Assembly (NCBI GenBank): GCA_019426215.1
Contig: CM033392.1
Span: 52,937,149 to 53,001,148, forward strand
Origin: Buddleja alternifolia
Taxonomy: Eukaryota > Streptophyta > Magnoliopsida > Lamiales > Scrophulariaceae
Length of the DNA: 64,000 nucleotides
Direction: 5' to 3'
Position 1 is the first letter of the stretch, and each line of letters begins with the position of its first letter. This document shows positions 35,782 to 48,255 of this stretch, piece after piece. The translations under genes were made by a program, and so were the position numbers. The notes under the pieces are model-generated. The model ran no database searches. It saw only the letters and a program-made list of their open reading frames with translations, and was not told where the DNA came from.

Positions 35782-37024
35782 TTTTTTTTTTTTTGGTCTC
35801 AAAGCGGGGTGGAGCTATCACCCTTCTTCATTTAAAATTGCGGAAATACAAAGGGGAGGGGCGTCCCAAAAGTGGACTCCCTTCGGAAATTGATGACCAA
35901 ATTTAGCGAGGGCATCAGCACACCTGTTACCCTCTCGTCTAACATGATAAATTTTACATTCCCAGGGCCTAGCAATAAGTCTACGACAATCGTCTATAAC
36001 ACATCCGAGCGGGTGGGCCATCGAGTCACCTTTCTCGATCAAAAGAAAAACCTCCATCCAATCAACTTCAACCTCACACTTACCAATGCGTCGTTCCCAT
36101 GCCAACTTAAGACCTTGACGAAGAGCCAGTAGCTCCGCCTCAATGATAGTAACCCTTCCCATACTATAACTGAAACCCCATTTCCAGCCACCTAGGTCAT
36201 CCCGAACAACCCCACCATCGGCTGCCGAAATCTGTGATTTGAGAACACTGCCGTCCGTATTCATTTTCCACCATCCGGAATTCGGTTTTTTCCATTTGAT
36301 CTCCTCTTTCAACTCATTGGAATTTTGTGTTGAACTCGTGGGGAAAGTGCAATTGAGGTCCGTCACCATCCGCTTAGTAGAAAAAATAAGCTCCTGTGTT
36401 GCATCCTCTTTGTTCTTGAAAACAAAGCTATTTCTTGCTAACCATGCATTCCATATACCGGCCATGAAGATCCATTTCCATTGGACAGAGAGGAGTATAT
36501 TGTTCGTGTAATCCTTCTTACAATTTTGATGGAGCCAAGCTTCTTCCGGAATACTGAAAAATTCAGTCCAATAAGAGGGAGCAAGGATAGTTTCCCAAAG
36601 CTTACGGGCGGACGTGCAATCCCTAACAGCATGAATTGCACTCTCCGGATCCACCCCACATCGCATACAAGTATTCGAGGCAACAATCCGATGGCGAAAC
36701 CGGGTCAAGTTTGTCATAAGGCCATTGTGTTGAAACAAGCGAAAGAAAAACTGTAATTTTCGGGGTCCTTTCACTCTCCAAATCCACTGCCAACGATCAT
36801 CCTGGTAGTATTGATCCCTTCTCCCACGAGCTCGCATGAGAAACCGATAGACTAATTTACTAGTGAAATTTCCCTTGCTATCTCCACACCAAATTCTCCT
36901 ATCCTCGGTTAGAGGCTCTATGGAAGTAAGTGTATTAAGGATTTTATCTTTGATATCTCTACTCATAGGGGTCTGAATAATACCAAGGTTCCAAGTTACC
37001 ATCATTGTTGCGCACATCCAGACT
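35782..37024 (-). mobile_element. 5'-truncated LINE
   Basis: Minus-strand 3' end of an L1-type retroposon. It ends in a poly-A of about 13 (plus poly-T 35782-35794), roughly 25 nt beyond its stop codon. It starts at about 37024, inside ORF2 beyond the reverse transcriptase core. Unit 3 has the unoccupied site at about 60531-60545 (AAATTGGAAAATGGGATC). A clear target duplication is not seen. Confidence 0.88.
35818..37017 (-). CDS. LINE ORF2 C-terminal part: zf-RVT and RNase H
   Basis: An uninterrupted 399-codon frame, open to the truncation point. The N-terminal half carries the zinc-binding region typical of plant LINEs (CMRCGVDPESAIHAVRDC). The C-terminal half is a type-I RNase H: MNTDGSV (Asp), EAELLALRQGL (Glu), VEVDWMEV (Asp) and CADALAKFG (Asp), so all acidic residues are retained. 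In an intact element this domain follows endonuclease and reverse transcriptase, which are missing here. The absence of stops suggests recent insertion; it is not a host gene. Confidence 0.85.
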   Translation of the reverse strand: MCATMMVTWNLGIIQTPMSRDIKDKILNTLTSIEPLTEDRRIWCGDSKGNFTSKLVYRFLMRARGRRDQYYQDDRWQWIWRVKGPRKLQFFFRLFQHNGLMTNLTRFRHRIVASNTCMRCGVDPESAIHAVRDCTSARKLWETILAPSYWTEFFSIPEEAWLHQNCKKDYTNNILLSVQWKWIFMAGIWNAWLARNSFVFKNKEDATQELIFSTKRMVTDLNCTFPTSSTQNSNELKEEIKWKKPNSGWWKMNTDGSVLKSQISAADGGVVRDDLGGWKWGFSYSMGRVTIIEAELLALRQGLKLAWERRIGKCEVEVDWMEVFLLIEKGDSMAHPLGCVIDDCRRLIARPWECKIYHVRREGNRCADALAKFGHQFPKGVHFWDAPPLCISAILNEEG

Positions 37025-37536
37025 ATGGGATCATTATTTGAGTTATCAAGATAGCCACATAAATTATTTATATGTTGGAACTCGCGTATAATTTACATTC
37101 AACCTCTACAAATCAATCACCAGAAAAAAACGGCATGTGGCGAAATGACAAATCTCCTTGCTAATAGGATTATAGGAGTATAGATTTATTCTATATATAC
37201 TCATGATTAGTTAATATTTATTGAACTTAAGAAATATCTACAAATTTATCATCGATAGTTATTCTATGCTTATAACTTGTTACTGCTTATTGAACGTAAG
37301 AATATCTACTACTTTGTTAAATCATAAAAGTAGATAAATATGACAAGTGTAGTCTCGAATGAAAATGTTATGTGTCACCGGCTATTGTTTTAGCATTGGT
37401 TCTTGATATGGGAAAATATCACCAACTTGTTGTGGTGACAATTAATTATATAAACTAAATCGGCGGAATTTATTGCATTTATTTCTTAGTAAAATTAAGA
37501 AAAACAAGTGATAAATTAAGAGGTAATATGTAATAG

Positions 37537-37573
<37 letters not shown>

Positions 37574-37950
37574 AATGAGTAGGAAACCACAATTTTATTT
37601 TATTTTTTGGTAATAGAAGGAAACCACAATAATATAAACTAACACTATGATCAAATAATCAATTTCGTATAATGCATAGTAAAAGTTAGGAAAAATTACT
37701 AAAACCCCACTAAAATAATTTTTTATATCCAAAAAGACCCATGAAAATATTTCTCAATATCAAAAATATAGTTTACAAACTCTTCATTCCAAACCCTAAA
37801 AGTTAGGATTAATAACTTGTTAGACTAAACTACCGTTATTATTAAATTGATAATTGATTTTTCTTATTGGAATTTTTTTTTATTCTTTCAAATTGATAAA
37901 TCATAATATGAATTTTATTTTCTAATATTAATTTTATTTTATTTTTATTT

Positions 37951-38422
37951 TAGTCTAAGGTTCACGCGCACCTACCACATCTTATCAATTCTGTCATTGA
38001 CTGTCATAGAATGAAACCCATGTGACAGAACCGATGCGAGTCGTGTTCGAACTCATTAGTCACACTGATGTGTCTATGACACAAGTTCCCATTAACTTAC
38101 CAATAGTGTTCGACTGACACTTCCCATGTCAAAACTTATGTCATACAAGTCTTTATCCAGTATCGATGTCCAGTCAATACTCTCCTCGACTTGTGAACCA
38201 ATTTAGATATTAAGAATCGAACTCTTCTAGTGTCATTCTCCCTAACCCATAGGGAGTAGAAGATTTGCCTTAGTATCAAGGACTTAACATTGTTTATAAA
38301 ACCTTACAAATGCCTATAAGAAACAACATAAAACGCCTTTTATTAGAACAAATTGTCTAATTACAAATTAATGCTCTATAATTCTATCACCTATGGCATT
38401 TGAGGGCATAACACTATCAAGA
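37951..38422 (-). repeat. Remnant of the solo LTR in unit 1
   Basis: It matches the terminal 470 bp of the solo LTRs at 44383-46181 and 61883-63696 (ending GGGCATAACACTATCA). Upstream, the sequence jumps straight from the unit's AT-rich flank to LTR interior (TTATTTTAGTCTAAGG). The other units have about 1.7 kb more here, so this is an internal deletion. Confidence 0.8.
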
Positions 38423-38686
38423 TTAAGTAGGAATCATAAAAAAAAATAAAAAAATTCAACCAATTAATATTTCCAAATTTTATGAATTATACTATGTATC
38501 AATTAAGCAATTAACAAAAGAAAACTAAATATGAATGTATATATATATATAGATGTATTTATTTATATTATATATATAAATAAAATATATGTTATATATA
38601 TATATATTCACAGTGTATCTATATTTCTAGAATAAATTGTATGTTATAACTTATAAGTATATCTATATGTATATTATTAATATTAG

Positions 38687-38715
<29 letters not shown>

Positions 38716-38717
<2 letters not shown>

Positions 38718-39031
38718 CAATGGAGGTTGAGAGCTCTTAATGTAGAAGACCTGAAAGAAAATCCATTCAGAAGAGGAAGTTAGACTCATGGCCCTCAACA
38801 AACTTGACCTTGAGTTGAAGTAATACCAATGGAGGATATGCCCTCGCTTTGTCGATTGTTTCCCGGAGAGGAGTCGGCCAATGATGATTTAGAGCTCTGC
38901 AGGGTCACTCCAGATTAAGATAGGTTAAAGTTCCTCAGGAGGGGTATAGGTGCTGGAGATGTACTCTCTGCTTCATTGAGCCATGCACTACTTTAGACCT
39001 CACGTTGTTGATGTGGTGGCCTCTTTGCTGG
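38716..39031. other. Spacer, left arm of an inverted segment
   Basis: GATCAATGGAGGTTGAGAGC at 38715 recurs inverted at about 42500-42526 (GCTCTCAACCTCCATTGATC), so the material between 38.7 and 42.5 kb is bracketed by an inverted repeat of unclear origin. No coding gene is recognised. Confidence 0.5.
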
Positions 39032-40524
39032 TAGGAGTGTATGCGGTCGGGTTCGGGCGATTTTATGGAAAAAATTCAACCTGACCCAATATATGCGGGT
39101 TGACAAAATAACAAACCGAAACCGCATAATTATTTTTTGAAACCAAGCGGTTCGGGTCGGTCGGGTTTAATGTATTTAGCGGGCGATTTGGCGGGTTATT
39201 GAATTATAATTATGTTACATCAACTAGTAAGTAAGAAACTAAATAACATACTTGTACATTTAATTAAAAAAAATTGAGTTAGTGAGAAATACAAAAATAA
39301 GTGGTGTTATTAAATAAAAATCATATTTATCATGAATTGTAAACTCTAAAATATTAATAAAATTAAATTATTTTATAAGTTTATCATAAAAATATACATC
39401 TACATCTTCGTTCAAATCAAGTAAAAACAAATTTTCTTGTTTACTCAAATTAAAAATAAAGTGTTTTACACTAGGTTGCACGGATACGGATACGGCGACA
39501 CGGATTTTCAAAAATTTTAGGATACGACACGGCAAAGATACGACTATATATAATAATAATTAATAAGATATACTATATATATGCATATATTATTATTATA
39601 TATATATAGACATTTAAACATTAATAATGTACCAAAGCAAAACAAATTAATAACTAAGAAAAATTTAAAAGTTACACAAATACAAGCTTCAAGCACTCCT
39701 TTAGTTTTTAAACAAAATTCAAACAACATAATAATTAAATACTCAATATTCTAGTTCAAGTCTCTAAATTCAAGTCCTTTCAATACGACATAATAAATTA
39801 ATACATGTCTACTTATCTAAATCAAATGGGAAGAAGCAAGATGAAGAACGATCCTGCTTGTGCGCTGCTCGGCTGCTCCAATGTTCTGCTGTTGTCCCTT
39901 AATTCCTTTTTAATTAGGCCCCTTCTGCTCTTGTCCCTTAATCCCTTTGAATTAGGTAAGTTAGGAATATTTACAATTTAGGCCCCTTCATGTTTTTAAA
40001 ATAATAAAAATGACCCCGTCGTATCCTAAACGTATCCTAGCCGTGTCCGATGTCTCCTAGCCGTATCCTAGCCTTATCCCTTTATTTTTTTTAAATTTAA
40101 TTGGAAGACACGCCACGTGGGGTGTCGGATACGTATCCGGGCCGTATCCGAGTCATATCTGTGTCCCCCAAGTATCCGACACTGCATTTTGTGAATTTTA
40201 GGAGTATCCGTGCATCATAGGTTTTACATAAATATGAATAAAACTACTCTTATTAGAGTTTATATATATGCATATATAGTTTTAAGAGTTTAGGGTTAAT
40301 CTTTAAATATATATATATATACACACACACAGAGTTATGACATATATAATTAGTGGTCGGGTGGCGGGTTAAAGGGGTTACAATTATTAAACCTACCACT
40401 CTACCCGAAAGTGGCGGGTTGCAATTTTTTCAACCCACCATAATTTTTTAATAATTTCAAATCGGCGGTTTTTGGGCGGTTCAGATCGGTTTGAGCGGGT
40501 CGGGTGGGTTTATGTACACCCCTA
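39032..40524. mobile_element. hAT-like element with a nested second hAT
   Basis: Ends TAGGAGTGTATGCGG and inverted TACACCCCTA. The flanks TTTGCTGG (39024-39031) and CTTGCTGG (40525-40532) are an 8-bp duplication with one change. The interior repeats the GGTCGGGTT/GGCGGGTT theme seen in many plant TAGGGGTG elements and has no transposase frame. Confidence 0.75.
39471..40220. mobile_element. Nested hAT-like element (CTAGGTTGCACGG ends)
   Basis: Ends CTAGGTTGCACGGATAC and inverted GTATCCGTGCATCATAG. The exact 8-bp duplication GTTTTACA lies at 39463-39470 and 40221-40228. Same family as 11005-11373. 750 bp, non-coding, inserted inside 39032-40524 and therefore younger. Confidence 0.88.
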
Positions 40525-40636
40525 CTTGCTGGAAGACCTGCTCCTTCTCACGGTGGAGCTCCTCGTCTAGATCATCATCGATCCACTCCTCTTTCGAAAA
40601 TAATTAGCGAGGCGGTGGCACATCCTCCATTGGTAC

Positions 40637-42403
40637 TGTTAAGATTATGCCCTCAGATGCCATAAATGATAGAATGTATAGGGCATATATCTTGTATTGA
40701 AGTTAAACTCTTCTTAAATAAAAGGCATTATTGAGTTTTCACTTAATTCTTATCTGCATCTATAAGTTGTGTAAAACGTTTTGTCCATGTTTTCAGTGCG
40801 ATCCCTCTACTTCCTATGGGATAGGAAGATTGGCATGATTACTAAACTAAGTTTGCAAGTAATATGAAGTATTTAATGGACAAATAAAGACTTCGAATAC
40901 TTGTACAATCTTAGCTCTGACATGGGAGTGCCTGTCTGGTATCATGGGATGATAGGAGATTAAGATTGTAGACACGTCAGTGGAACTGATATGTTTGAAC
41001 ACGACTCGCATCGGTTCTGTCACATGGGTTTTCACTCTGTGACTGTCAATGACGGAACTGATTATGCGTAATAGGTATGTGTGAACCTTTGACCTGAAGT
41101 ATCAGGCTGAAGATGCACTTGTGACGTCAAGTCTTTCACTAGAGTAGTTAGATCCAATTCACCCTTTGGTGGGGTCAACCTCGAAATGCGGACTTAATGG
41201 GCAAGTGGTAATCTTAGCACATATCTAATATGGGATTTGTTCTCTCATAAGTTAATGAGTATGTACCCTACGTAATTATAGATAAATACAGATCAAAGTC
41301 TTTGGCCAAAGCAAACGAGACGATTGTGCTTGGCACTAAATCGATCTCAATGATCTCGTATTTATTATAATTTATACATATGGTCAAGTCCAGTGAGTAT
41401 GACATAACCATGACTCTCACTTGACCGGGGAATGTGAACAAAGGGTTTATACATATACGGTATTTACGATTAGAAGGTTTCGGAATGATCCTATCATTCG
41501 TTTTCGTTTGGGTTACGAAGTGGGCCACGTGACTGGCTAGGTGTTACCCACTTCCTTTGGTTTTCTCTCATTGCCAAACGAAACGAACCTAAAGAGTCGC
41601 GCTAAAGAATTGACAAAGAAAAATGAAGAAAAAGAAATTTCTATTATTTCTTCTGGGAGTTTTAATTTATTGGATAAATTAAATAATTAATTATTTATTA
41701 TATGAAATAATTAATTATAATGATAAGATTAATTATTAATTAATTTCCTTGTGAAATATATTAATGAATTAATTTATCTAATTAATTTGGTTATTTATTT
41801 AATTAATTTATTTATTGGATATAATAAATTATTAATTGAAATAAGAAATTAAATAAATAAAACAAATCCCGGGGCTAAATAAGGAGTCCAATTGGACGCC
41901 TATGAGGCCTCAAAGTGGCGTCTTTGAGAGGCCACATATTAGGGCTCTTTTGTTTTGACTTGTTCAATAAGTCATGAGGTATGTAAGGACTCTTTGACTT
42001 AAAACAAGTAAGAAGGAGAATACACAACTCTCATAACTCTCAAAAGAAAGAAAAATATTCCTCCCCTCCTCTATACCTAGCCGTCGACCATAGAGAAAGA
42101 AGAAAGGGGATTTTTTTGTTTGTTGGTCCGTGCGTGACGATTTAGAGACGACGTATTTTCATTGTTCGGATCAAGTTCAAGTTTGAAGAATCAAATCAAA
42201 GGATTGAAGATTTGGAAGCTTCAATACTTCGAGTTTGGAGAAGAAGAAGTTGTTCTCCATCATCATATTCATATTAACGAGTAAGTTTTATTCGTTATAC
42301 GCTTTTAGATTCAATTATGCGAATTAGAGTACCAATTGGGTTTTCGTTTTAATTTTTGAAATCCCTTCCGCTGCGTTTATGCTTTTTCGAACGAAATCCA
42401 ACA
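40637..42403 (+). mobile_element. Solo LTR, 1.77 kb
   Basis: Begins TGTTAAGATTATGCCCTC and ends GAAATCCAACA, flanked by GGTAC (40632-40636 and 42404-42408). No internal retroviral sequence is present, so it is the product of LTR-LTR recombination. It is related to the inverted solo LTRs at 44383 and 61883 over most of its length (shared GCCCTCAxATGCCATA start, GGGTAACACCTAGC and ACTGTCAATGAC blocks) but is a diverged subfamily. Confidence 0.88.
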
Positions 42404-42408
42404 GGTAC

Positions 42409-43332
42409 TACTCCAGCTAGAGGTCGAGTTTGTTGAGGGCCATAAGCTTGATTCCATCTCATGGATGGGTTGGCTCTTGAGGTCCTCTTCATTTAGAGCT
42501 CTCAACCTCCATTGATCATCATCTTTCTGAGCTCGGCTCTAGTCTTTTGGACTACGGGCTCTGATCAAGGTCCTTCCTCAAATGGGCTCTGGGATCATTT
42601 CAGAATGAAAATGGATGGTCATTCATCCTTGGTACTTTCTCTCCTATCATATCTTCTTGGCTTATGACAACTTTATTCGTAATTTCAGGAGTTTCCCACA
42701 GACAATGCCAAATGATCCGGGTCTAAAACCTAGGTCATATCTCAAAGCTTGAGGTCCTTGAGGTCAAGTCCACCTTGAGCTCTAAGTTGATCTGGATTCG
42801 TCCTAAAATCACAAAGTTGGTTTGCCTAGCCGAGGTAGCCCTTGGCGAAGACCCTCCGACGCTCAAGTTAGTATTGAGGTCTAATAAACACATAGTAAAG
42901 GTTTAAAGGACGGAAGAAAATGATACCTTATAGTGGGGAAATGGTGTTGTATTATAGAGTTTTTGGAACCGTACGGACCTGACAGGGGTGGGATAGGTGG
43001 AGCGATCTGAGACCTCCACGTGTCCTCAATGAATGGCTAGATTAAAGGATCCGACTGGGTCGGGTCGGGTCATGCAAGGTCCGCGTGTTTTAGGACGCGG
43101 GTCCTGGTTATTTCGTGATTGCGAAGAGCCACAGGGGTCATTATGGTCTAAGAGATCTTAGACCTCCACGTGTCCTTAATGAACGACTGGATTGTCGGGT
43201 TTAGCTGGGTCGGATCCGGGTTGGGCGAGGTCTATGGTAAGAACACGTGGATCCTCGGGTGACCTGTAATTATGAGCTTTTGCGGAGAGCATTTTGGTAA
43301 AGAGGTCATTATGGGGTATTTTACCCCATATC
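42409..43332. other. Spacer of repeat fragments
   Basis: Contains the right arm of the inverted segment (about 42500-42526) and a GC-richer stretch (42950-43330) with two similar GACCTCCACGTGTCC blocks (about 43011 and 43169), ending TATTTTACCCCATATCAC. It may be a degraded LTR. No gene. Confidence 0.45.
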
Positions 43333-43572
43333 ACTACTATTTTGTTAAATCATAAAAGTAGATAAATATGACAAGCATAGTCTCGAATGAAAATGTTATG
43401 TATCACCGGCTATTGTTTTGGCATTGGTTCTTGATATGGGAAAATATCACCAACTTGTTGTGGTGACAATTAATTATATAAACTAAATCGGCGGAATTTA
43501 TTGCATTTATTTCTTAATAAAATTAAGAAAAACAAGTGATAAATTAAGAGGTAATATGTAATAGCAATCTAT

Positions 43573-43615
<43 letters not shown>

Positions 43616-46560
43616 AAATGAGAAGGAAACCACAATTTTTTTATTTTTGGTAATAGAAGGAAACCACAATAATATAAACTAACACTATGATCAAATCATC
43701 AATTTCGTATAATGCATAATAAAAGTTAGGAAAAAGTATTAAAACCCCACTAAAATAAATTTTTATACCCAAAAAGACCCATGAAAATATTTCTCAATAT
43801 CAAAAATATAGTTTACAAACTCTTCATTCCAAACCCTAAAAGTTAGGATTAATAACTTTTTAAACTAAACTACCGTTATTATTATATTGATAATTGATTT
43901 TTCTTATTGGAATTTTTTTTAATTCTTTCAAATTGATAAATCATAATATGGATTTTATTTTCTAATATTATTTTTATTTTATTTTTATTTTAATATGGTA
44001 ATTATCAATAAATTCTTTTATTTTTTTTAAAATACGATTAAAAAGTCTTAAAAATTAAAATTATAATTATAATTACTATCAATTATCAATACAAAAGTTT
44101 TAAATAAATATATTTCTATATGAAAACTATAATTAATTATTTTTAATTTAGAAGGCTAAAGAAAATTAAATCCATAAATTTATAAAATCATAATGACACG
44201 TTTGGTATGAGGGAATAAGAATGTAAGGAAAGGACTTCATACTTTTTTAAACTCACTCATTGTTTGGTACTATTGGGACAAGTGAGATTGGAGTATCTAT
44301 GGATGGCACACTCCCGCTAAAAGTGGGAATGCTCATTCCTCATCCAACCACAAGGAATGATTATTCCCACTTAAGTGGGATTTGTTGGGTTTTAACTGTA
44401 AAAAAAAGCTGTGGAATAAAAACACCCATGGTGATTCATCTCCGATTTTACATATTCAAGCCATGATAGAAAATGTATACCTTTTCTCGAGTTTTTCAAA
44501 AATTCTGAACTTGCTTCAAGCTTCCTATTCCAAGCAGCAAATCAATCACTGCCTCTAAATCATCACGCCGGAATTCAAAGCGAAAAATCTCTTCTTCTTC
44601 TCCTTGGGGACGGCTGAGAGAGAGGAAGAGGTGGGAGTTTTGATTTGTAGAGAAAGCTGGGTAATTCTATGGTGGATTGGGAGTGTTACTCTCGATCTAT
44701 TTTTTACCACATAAACACTTGGGATAGGGTGATTTACACAGGGGTAGGTGAATGTGAAAATCACCTCACTCATTGTGAAAGTATGGTGTAAAATGGACCG
44801 GCAGCAACACTTTCGGTCCACCTTAGAATTTTCTAAGAAAGCTAATAATGAGGCTAGGGTTTGATTATTTCCATTGAATTTTCACCAAATAGTATTTACA
44901 TTACACAAGGATATAATCAAGTCTAAAAGGCCAAGCCCTAGGCGTCTATAATGGACGCCCACTTGGGTGTATTAGCCCCTCGGGCTAATCCACATGTTTG
45001 GTCTTGATTTTATTAATTATTCAATTAATATTAATAAATATTGAATAACTAATTAATTCATGTTAATTCTATAATTAATTTCTCAAAGAGATTAATTAAC
45101 ACATAACATAATTAATTAATAAGATCATCCAATTAATTAATTAATTACGGTATCAAATACCAAAAAAAAATTCAAGTCTTGAACCATTATTTTTCCTATG
45201 CGATTACTTTAAGCGCAACTCTTTAGATTTGTCTCAAAAGGCAAATGGGAGGAAACCAAAAGGATGTGGGTAACACCTAGCTAGTCACGTGGCCCACATC
45301 GCAACCCAATTGAGAACGAATAAATAATATCATTCCAAACCTTTCACGCTGTGAATACCGTACTAGTATAAACTCTTTATTTTTATATCTCAATCAAATG
45401 AGAGTCATGGTTCAGTCAAACTCACAGTACTTGACCATATGCATAGCTCATAATGAGTCGAGGTCACTCTTATATACAACATGAGTGTCTCCATTGCTTT
45501 GACCAAAGACTTTTGACCTCACTCATTCATGACGGCGTAGGATATATGCTTATTCACTTATGTGAGAATAAATTTCATTTTGCTAATCAGTTAAGAGTGA
45601 TATTTGCCCATCAAGCCACACTTCGAGGTTGACCCCACAAATGAGTGAATTGGATCTAACTACTCTAATGACAGACTTGATGTCACAAGCACATCTTCAA
45701 CATCATTACTCAGGTCTAAGGTTCATGCATACCTATCACATCTTATCAATTCTGTCATTGACTGTCATAGAGTGAAACCCATGTGACAGAACCGATGTGA
45801 GTCGTGTTCGAACTCATCAGTCACACTGATGTGTCTATGACACAAGTTCCCATTAACTTACCCATAGTATTCGACTGGCACTCCCCATGTCAAAACTTAT
45901 GTCATATAAGTCTTTATCCAGTATCGATGTCCAATCAATACTCTCTTCGACTTGTGAATCAATTTAGATATTAAGGATCGAACTCTTCTAGTGTCATTCT
46001 CCCTAACCCATAGGGAGTAGAAGATTCGACTTAGTATCAAGGACTTAACATTGTTTATAAAACCTTACAAATGCGTATAAGAAACAACATAAAACGCCTT
46101 TTTATTAGAACGAATTGTCTAATTACAAATTAATGCCCTATAATTCTATCATCTATGGCATTTGAGGGCATAACACTAACAGGATTAAGTAGGAATCAGA
46201 AGAAAAAAAAATTCAACCAATTAATATTTCCAAATTTTATGAATTATACTATGTATCAATTAAACAATTAACAAAAGAAAACTAAATATGAATATATATA
46301 TATATATATATATAAAGATGTATCTATTTATATTATATCTATAAATAAAATATATGTTATATATATATATTCACAGTGTATCTATATTTGTAGAATAACT
46401 GGTATGTTACAACTTATAAGTATATGTATATTATTAATATTAGATATATATATATATATATATGTATAAACATATATATATATATAATATTTATACAATA
46501 TATTTTTGCATAAACGATTTACATATTATATATATATATATTTGTATTATATATATATTT
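43333..46560. repeat. Segmental duplication unit 2 (partial)
   Basis: Starts at CTACTATTTTGTTAAATC, matching 37309 of unit 1 and 60849 of unit 3, and continues co-linearly through the solo LTR and the TA-rich tail. It lacks the left half of the unit (the parts equivalent to 32.4-37.3 kb). Confidence 0.85.
44383..46181 (-). mobile_element. Solo LTR in unit 2, 1.80 kb
   Basis: Plus-strand ends TGTTGGGTTTTAAC and ATAACACTAACA, flanked by GGATT (44378-44382 and 46182-46186). It lies in a MITE-like context (CACGTTTGGTATGAGGGAAT). The same insertion with the same duplication is in unit 3, so it predates the segmental duplication. Confidence 0.9.
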
Positions 46561-47703
46561 TAATATTAATAATATTAAAAATGCTTAACAGGATGGGTCT
46601 CGAGTCCTGTAATACCCCGCTCATACCCGCTCAGTTGTCATCCCTAGGTTGAAGACATGAAGAAGACAACCTCCCATCCTTTTTTTCCTTTTTTTTTTGA
46701 ATTTCTTTATATTTTTTTTGTATATTTTGAATTTATTTTATAAAGATTTCCAAAACTAACGATGCGAGAGTGATACACACATTTTTTCATTTATTTTTTT
46801 TACGATCAGGGATCAAAGTTGAAACTTTTTGAATTATATAGGACTAATTCACAAATTTATAGATCCAATGATTAACTATAATTTAAGATAAATCAAAAAT
46901 ACAAATAAATAAAATGTAATATATCATCGGCTAAACATTGATCAATTCGCCTTATCCTGCAATATAGTAAATATTAATTACATAAAGTTACGATGCTGCA
47001 TTTATTGCATGTTAAACTAAAAGAAAGTACAAATAAGTGATATGAGTTAAAAGTTGACATACAATAGAATTATATTCCGAACTTTGGGTACCTAACTTAG
47101 AATTTCATCTATATATAATTTTATAATTGTTATTTAAAATGGTTATGTACTTCACACCTTCGTCTTGTTCTCTAGGCTCAAATGGCTAGGGTTCTGCCTG
47201 TTATAAAAATTTGAAGACTATAACCAATAATTTGGATTGCTTGAGGCGTAACTATCACTGTCCTAAAGGATTAATTCCACCCCTCGGAGATAGCAATCTC
47301 GGCACAAAGGTTTTAAGTGGCTATCCTCCTAGGATTCAACAAGCACTTCTCAACTAGTTTGTGCTAACTATTGAGGTTAACAGGAACAACTAATATTTAC
47401 CCAAAAACTTAGGAATAAAACAAGAGAGATTTTTAGGTAGTGGTAAATAAACTTTTTGAAGAGTTGTTTTTAAAAAGTTGAGGAGAGGGGGGCTTTTTAT
47501 AGGCAATACAAAAGTAGTAGTCAACAAATAATTAATTAAAATTAAATTTTTAGATATAACATCCTCAAACTTTGTGGGCATGAATCAATTTTGTAACATA
47601 AAAATTATTGTTACATTGACCATCATAACAACAATATTATGACTTGAATTTTAAACTTTTGAAATATTTATTTAAACATGTAAAATATAATAATTTTACA
47701 ACA

Positions 47704-47715
47704 ATCCCCCACATA
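47704..47715 (-). other. E2 polypurine tract
   Basis: Minus strand ATGTGGGGGAT abuts the TGTTGT start of the 3' LTR. The core is identical to those of E1 and E3. Confidence 0.85.
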
Positions 47716-48255
47716 TTTCAAAAGGATCAAGATTTTCTTGGGTTAGCGATAATATAATGTATTGAATCTAGTGCCTTTTGGGCTTGAACTAGACCTACAA
47801 CATTAAACCAAAATTCTCGAAAACATTGGTGAATCTCATATGTATTCTATGAACCAAAGTTTTACTATGAGAATTTGAAGATTTAATATCCACATTATAT
47901 CATCTATATTCGTTGTTCAACGCAGTGTGGCACATTATCGGCCTTGCACCCGCCCAGGTTTTATGAGTGCTTTAGAGATTCCACCACAATCTCATAGAAG
48001 CGGCCCCACTCCTACACTCATATAGGTGACTCCATCAAATGTATACTGTTCTCTAAATGCATCACCCAAAGTTGGGCTATGGCAGTCATTAAGAGTTTTA
48101 ACTCACCTTATAACTTTAGCAGTCAAGCACTATCTAGGAATGGACTTTTAAAATTGATAGTGCTATCTAGTCAATAACAACTTGTTATTACCCATTGAAC
48201 CTGCTTCATGGAGTTTATCCAATCACATAGGTTGGGTTACCATTGCTATAGACTT

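Larger units (their letters stand above)
32364..38715. repeat. Segmental duplication unit 1
   Basis: Homologous, in the same order, to unit 3 (46590-64000), and for its right part to unit 2 (43333-46560). It contains two private insertions, a MULE-like element (32820-33909) and a LINE (35782-37024), and a private deletion that removed most of the solo LTR found in the other units. Confidence 0.85.
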
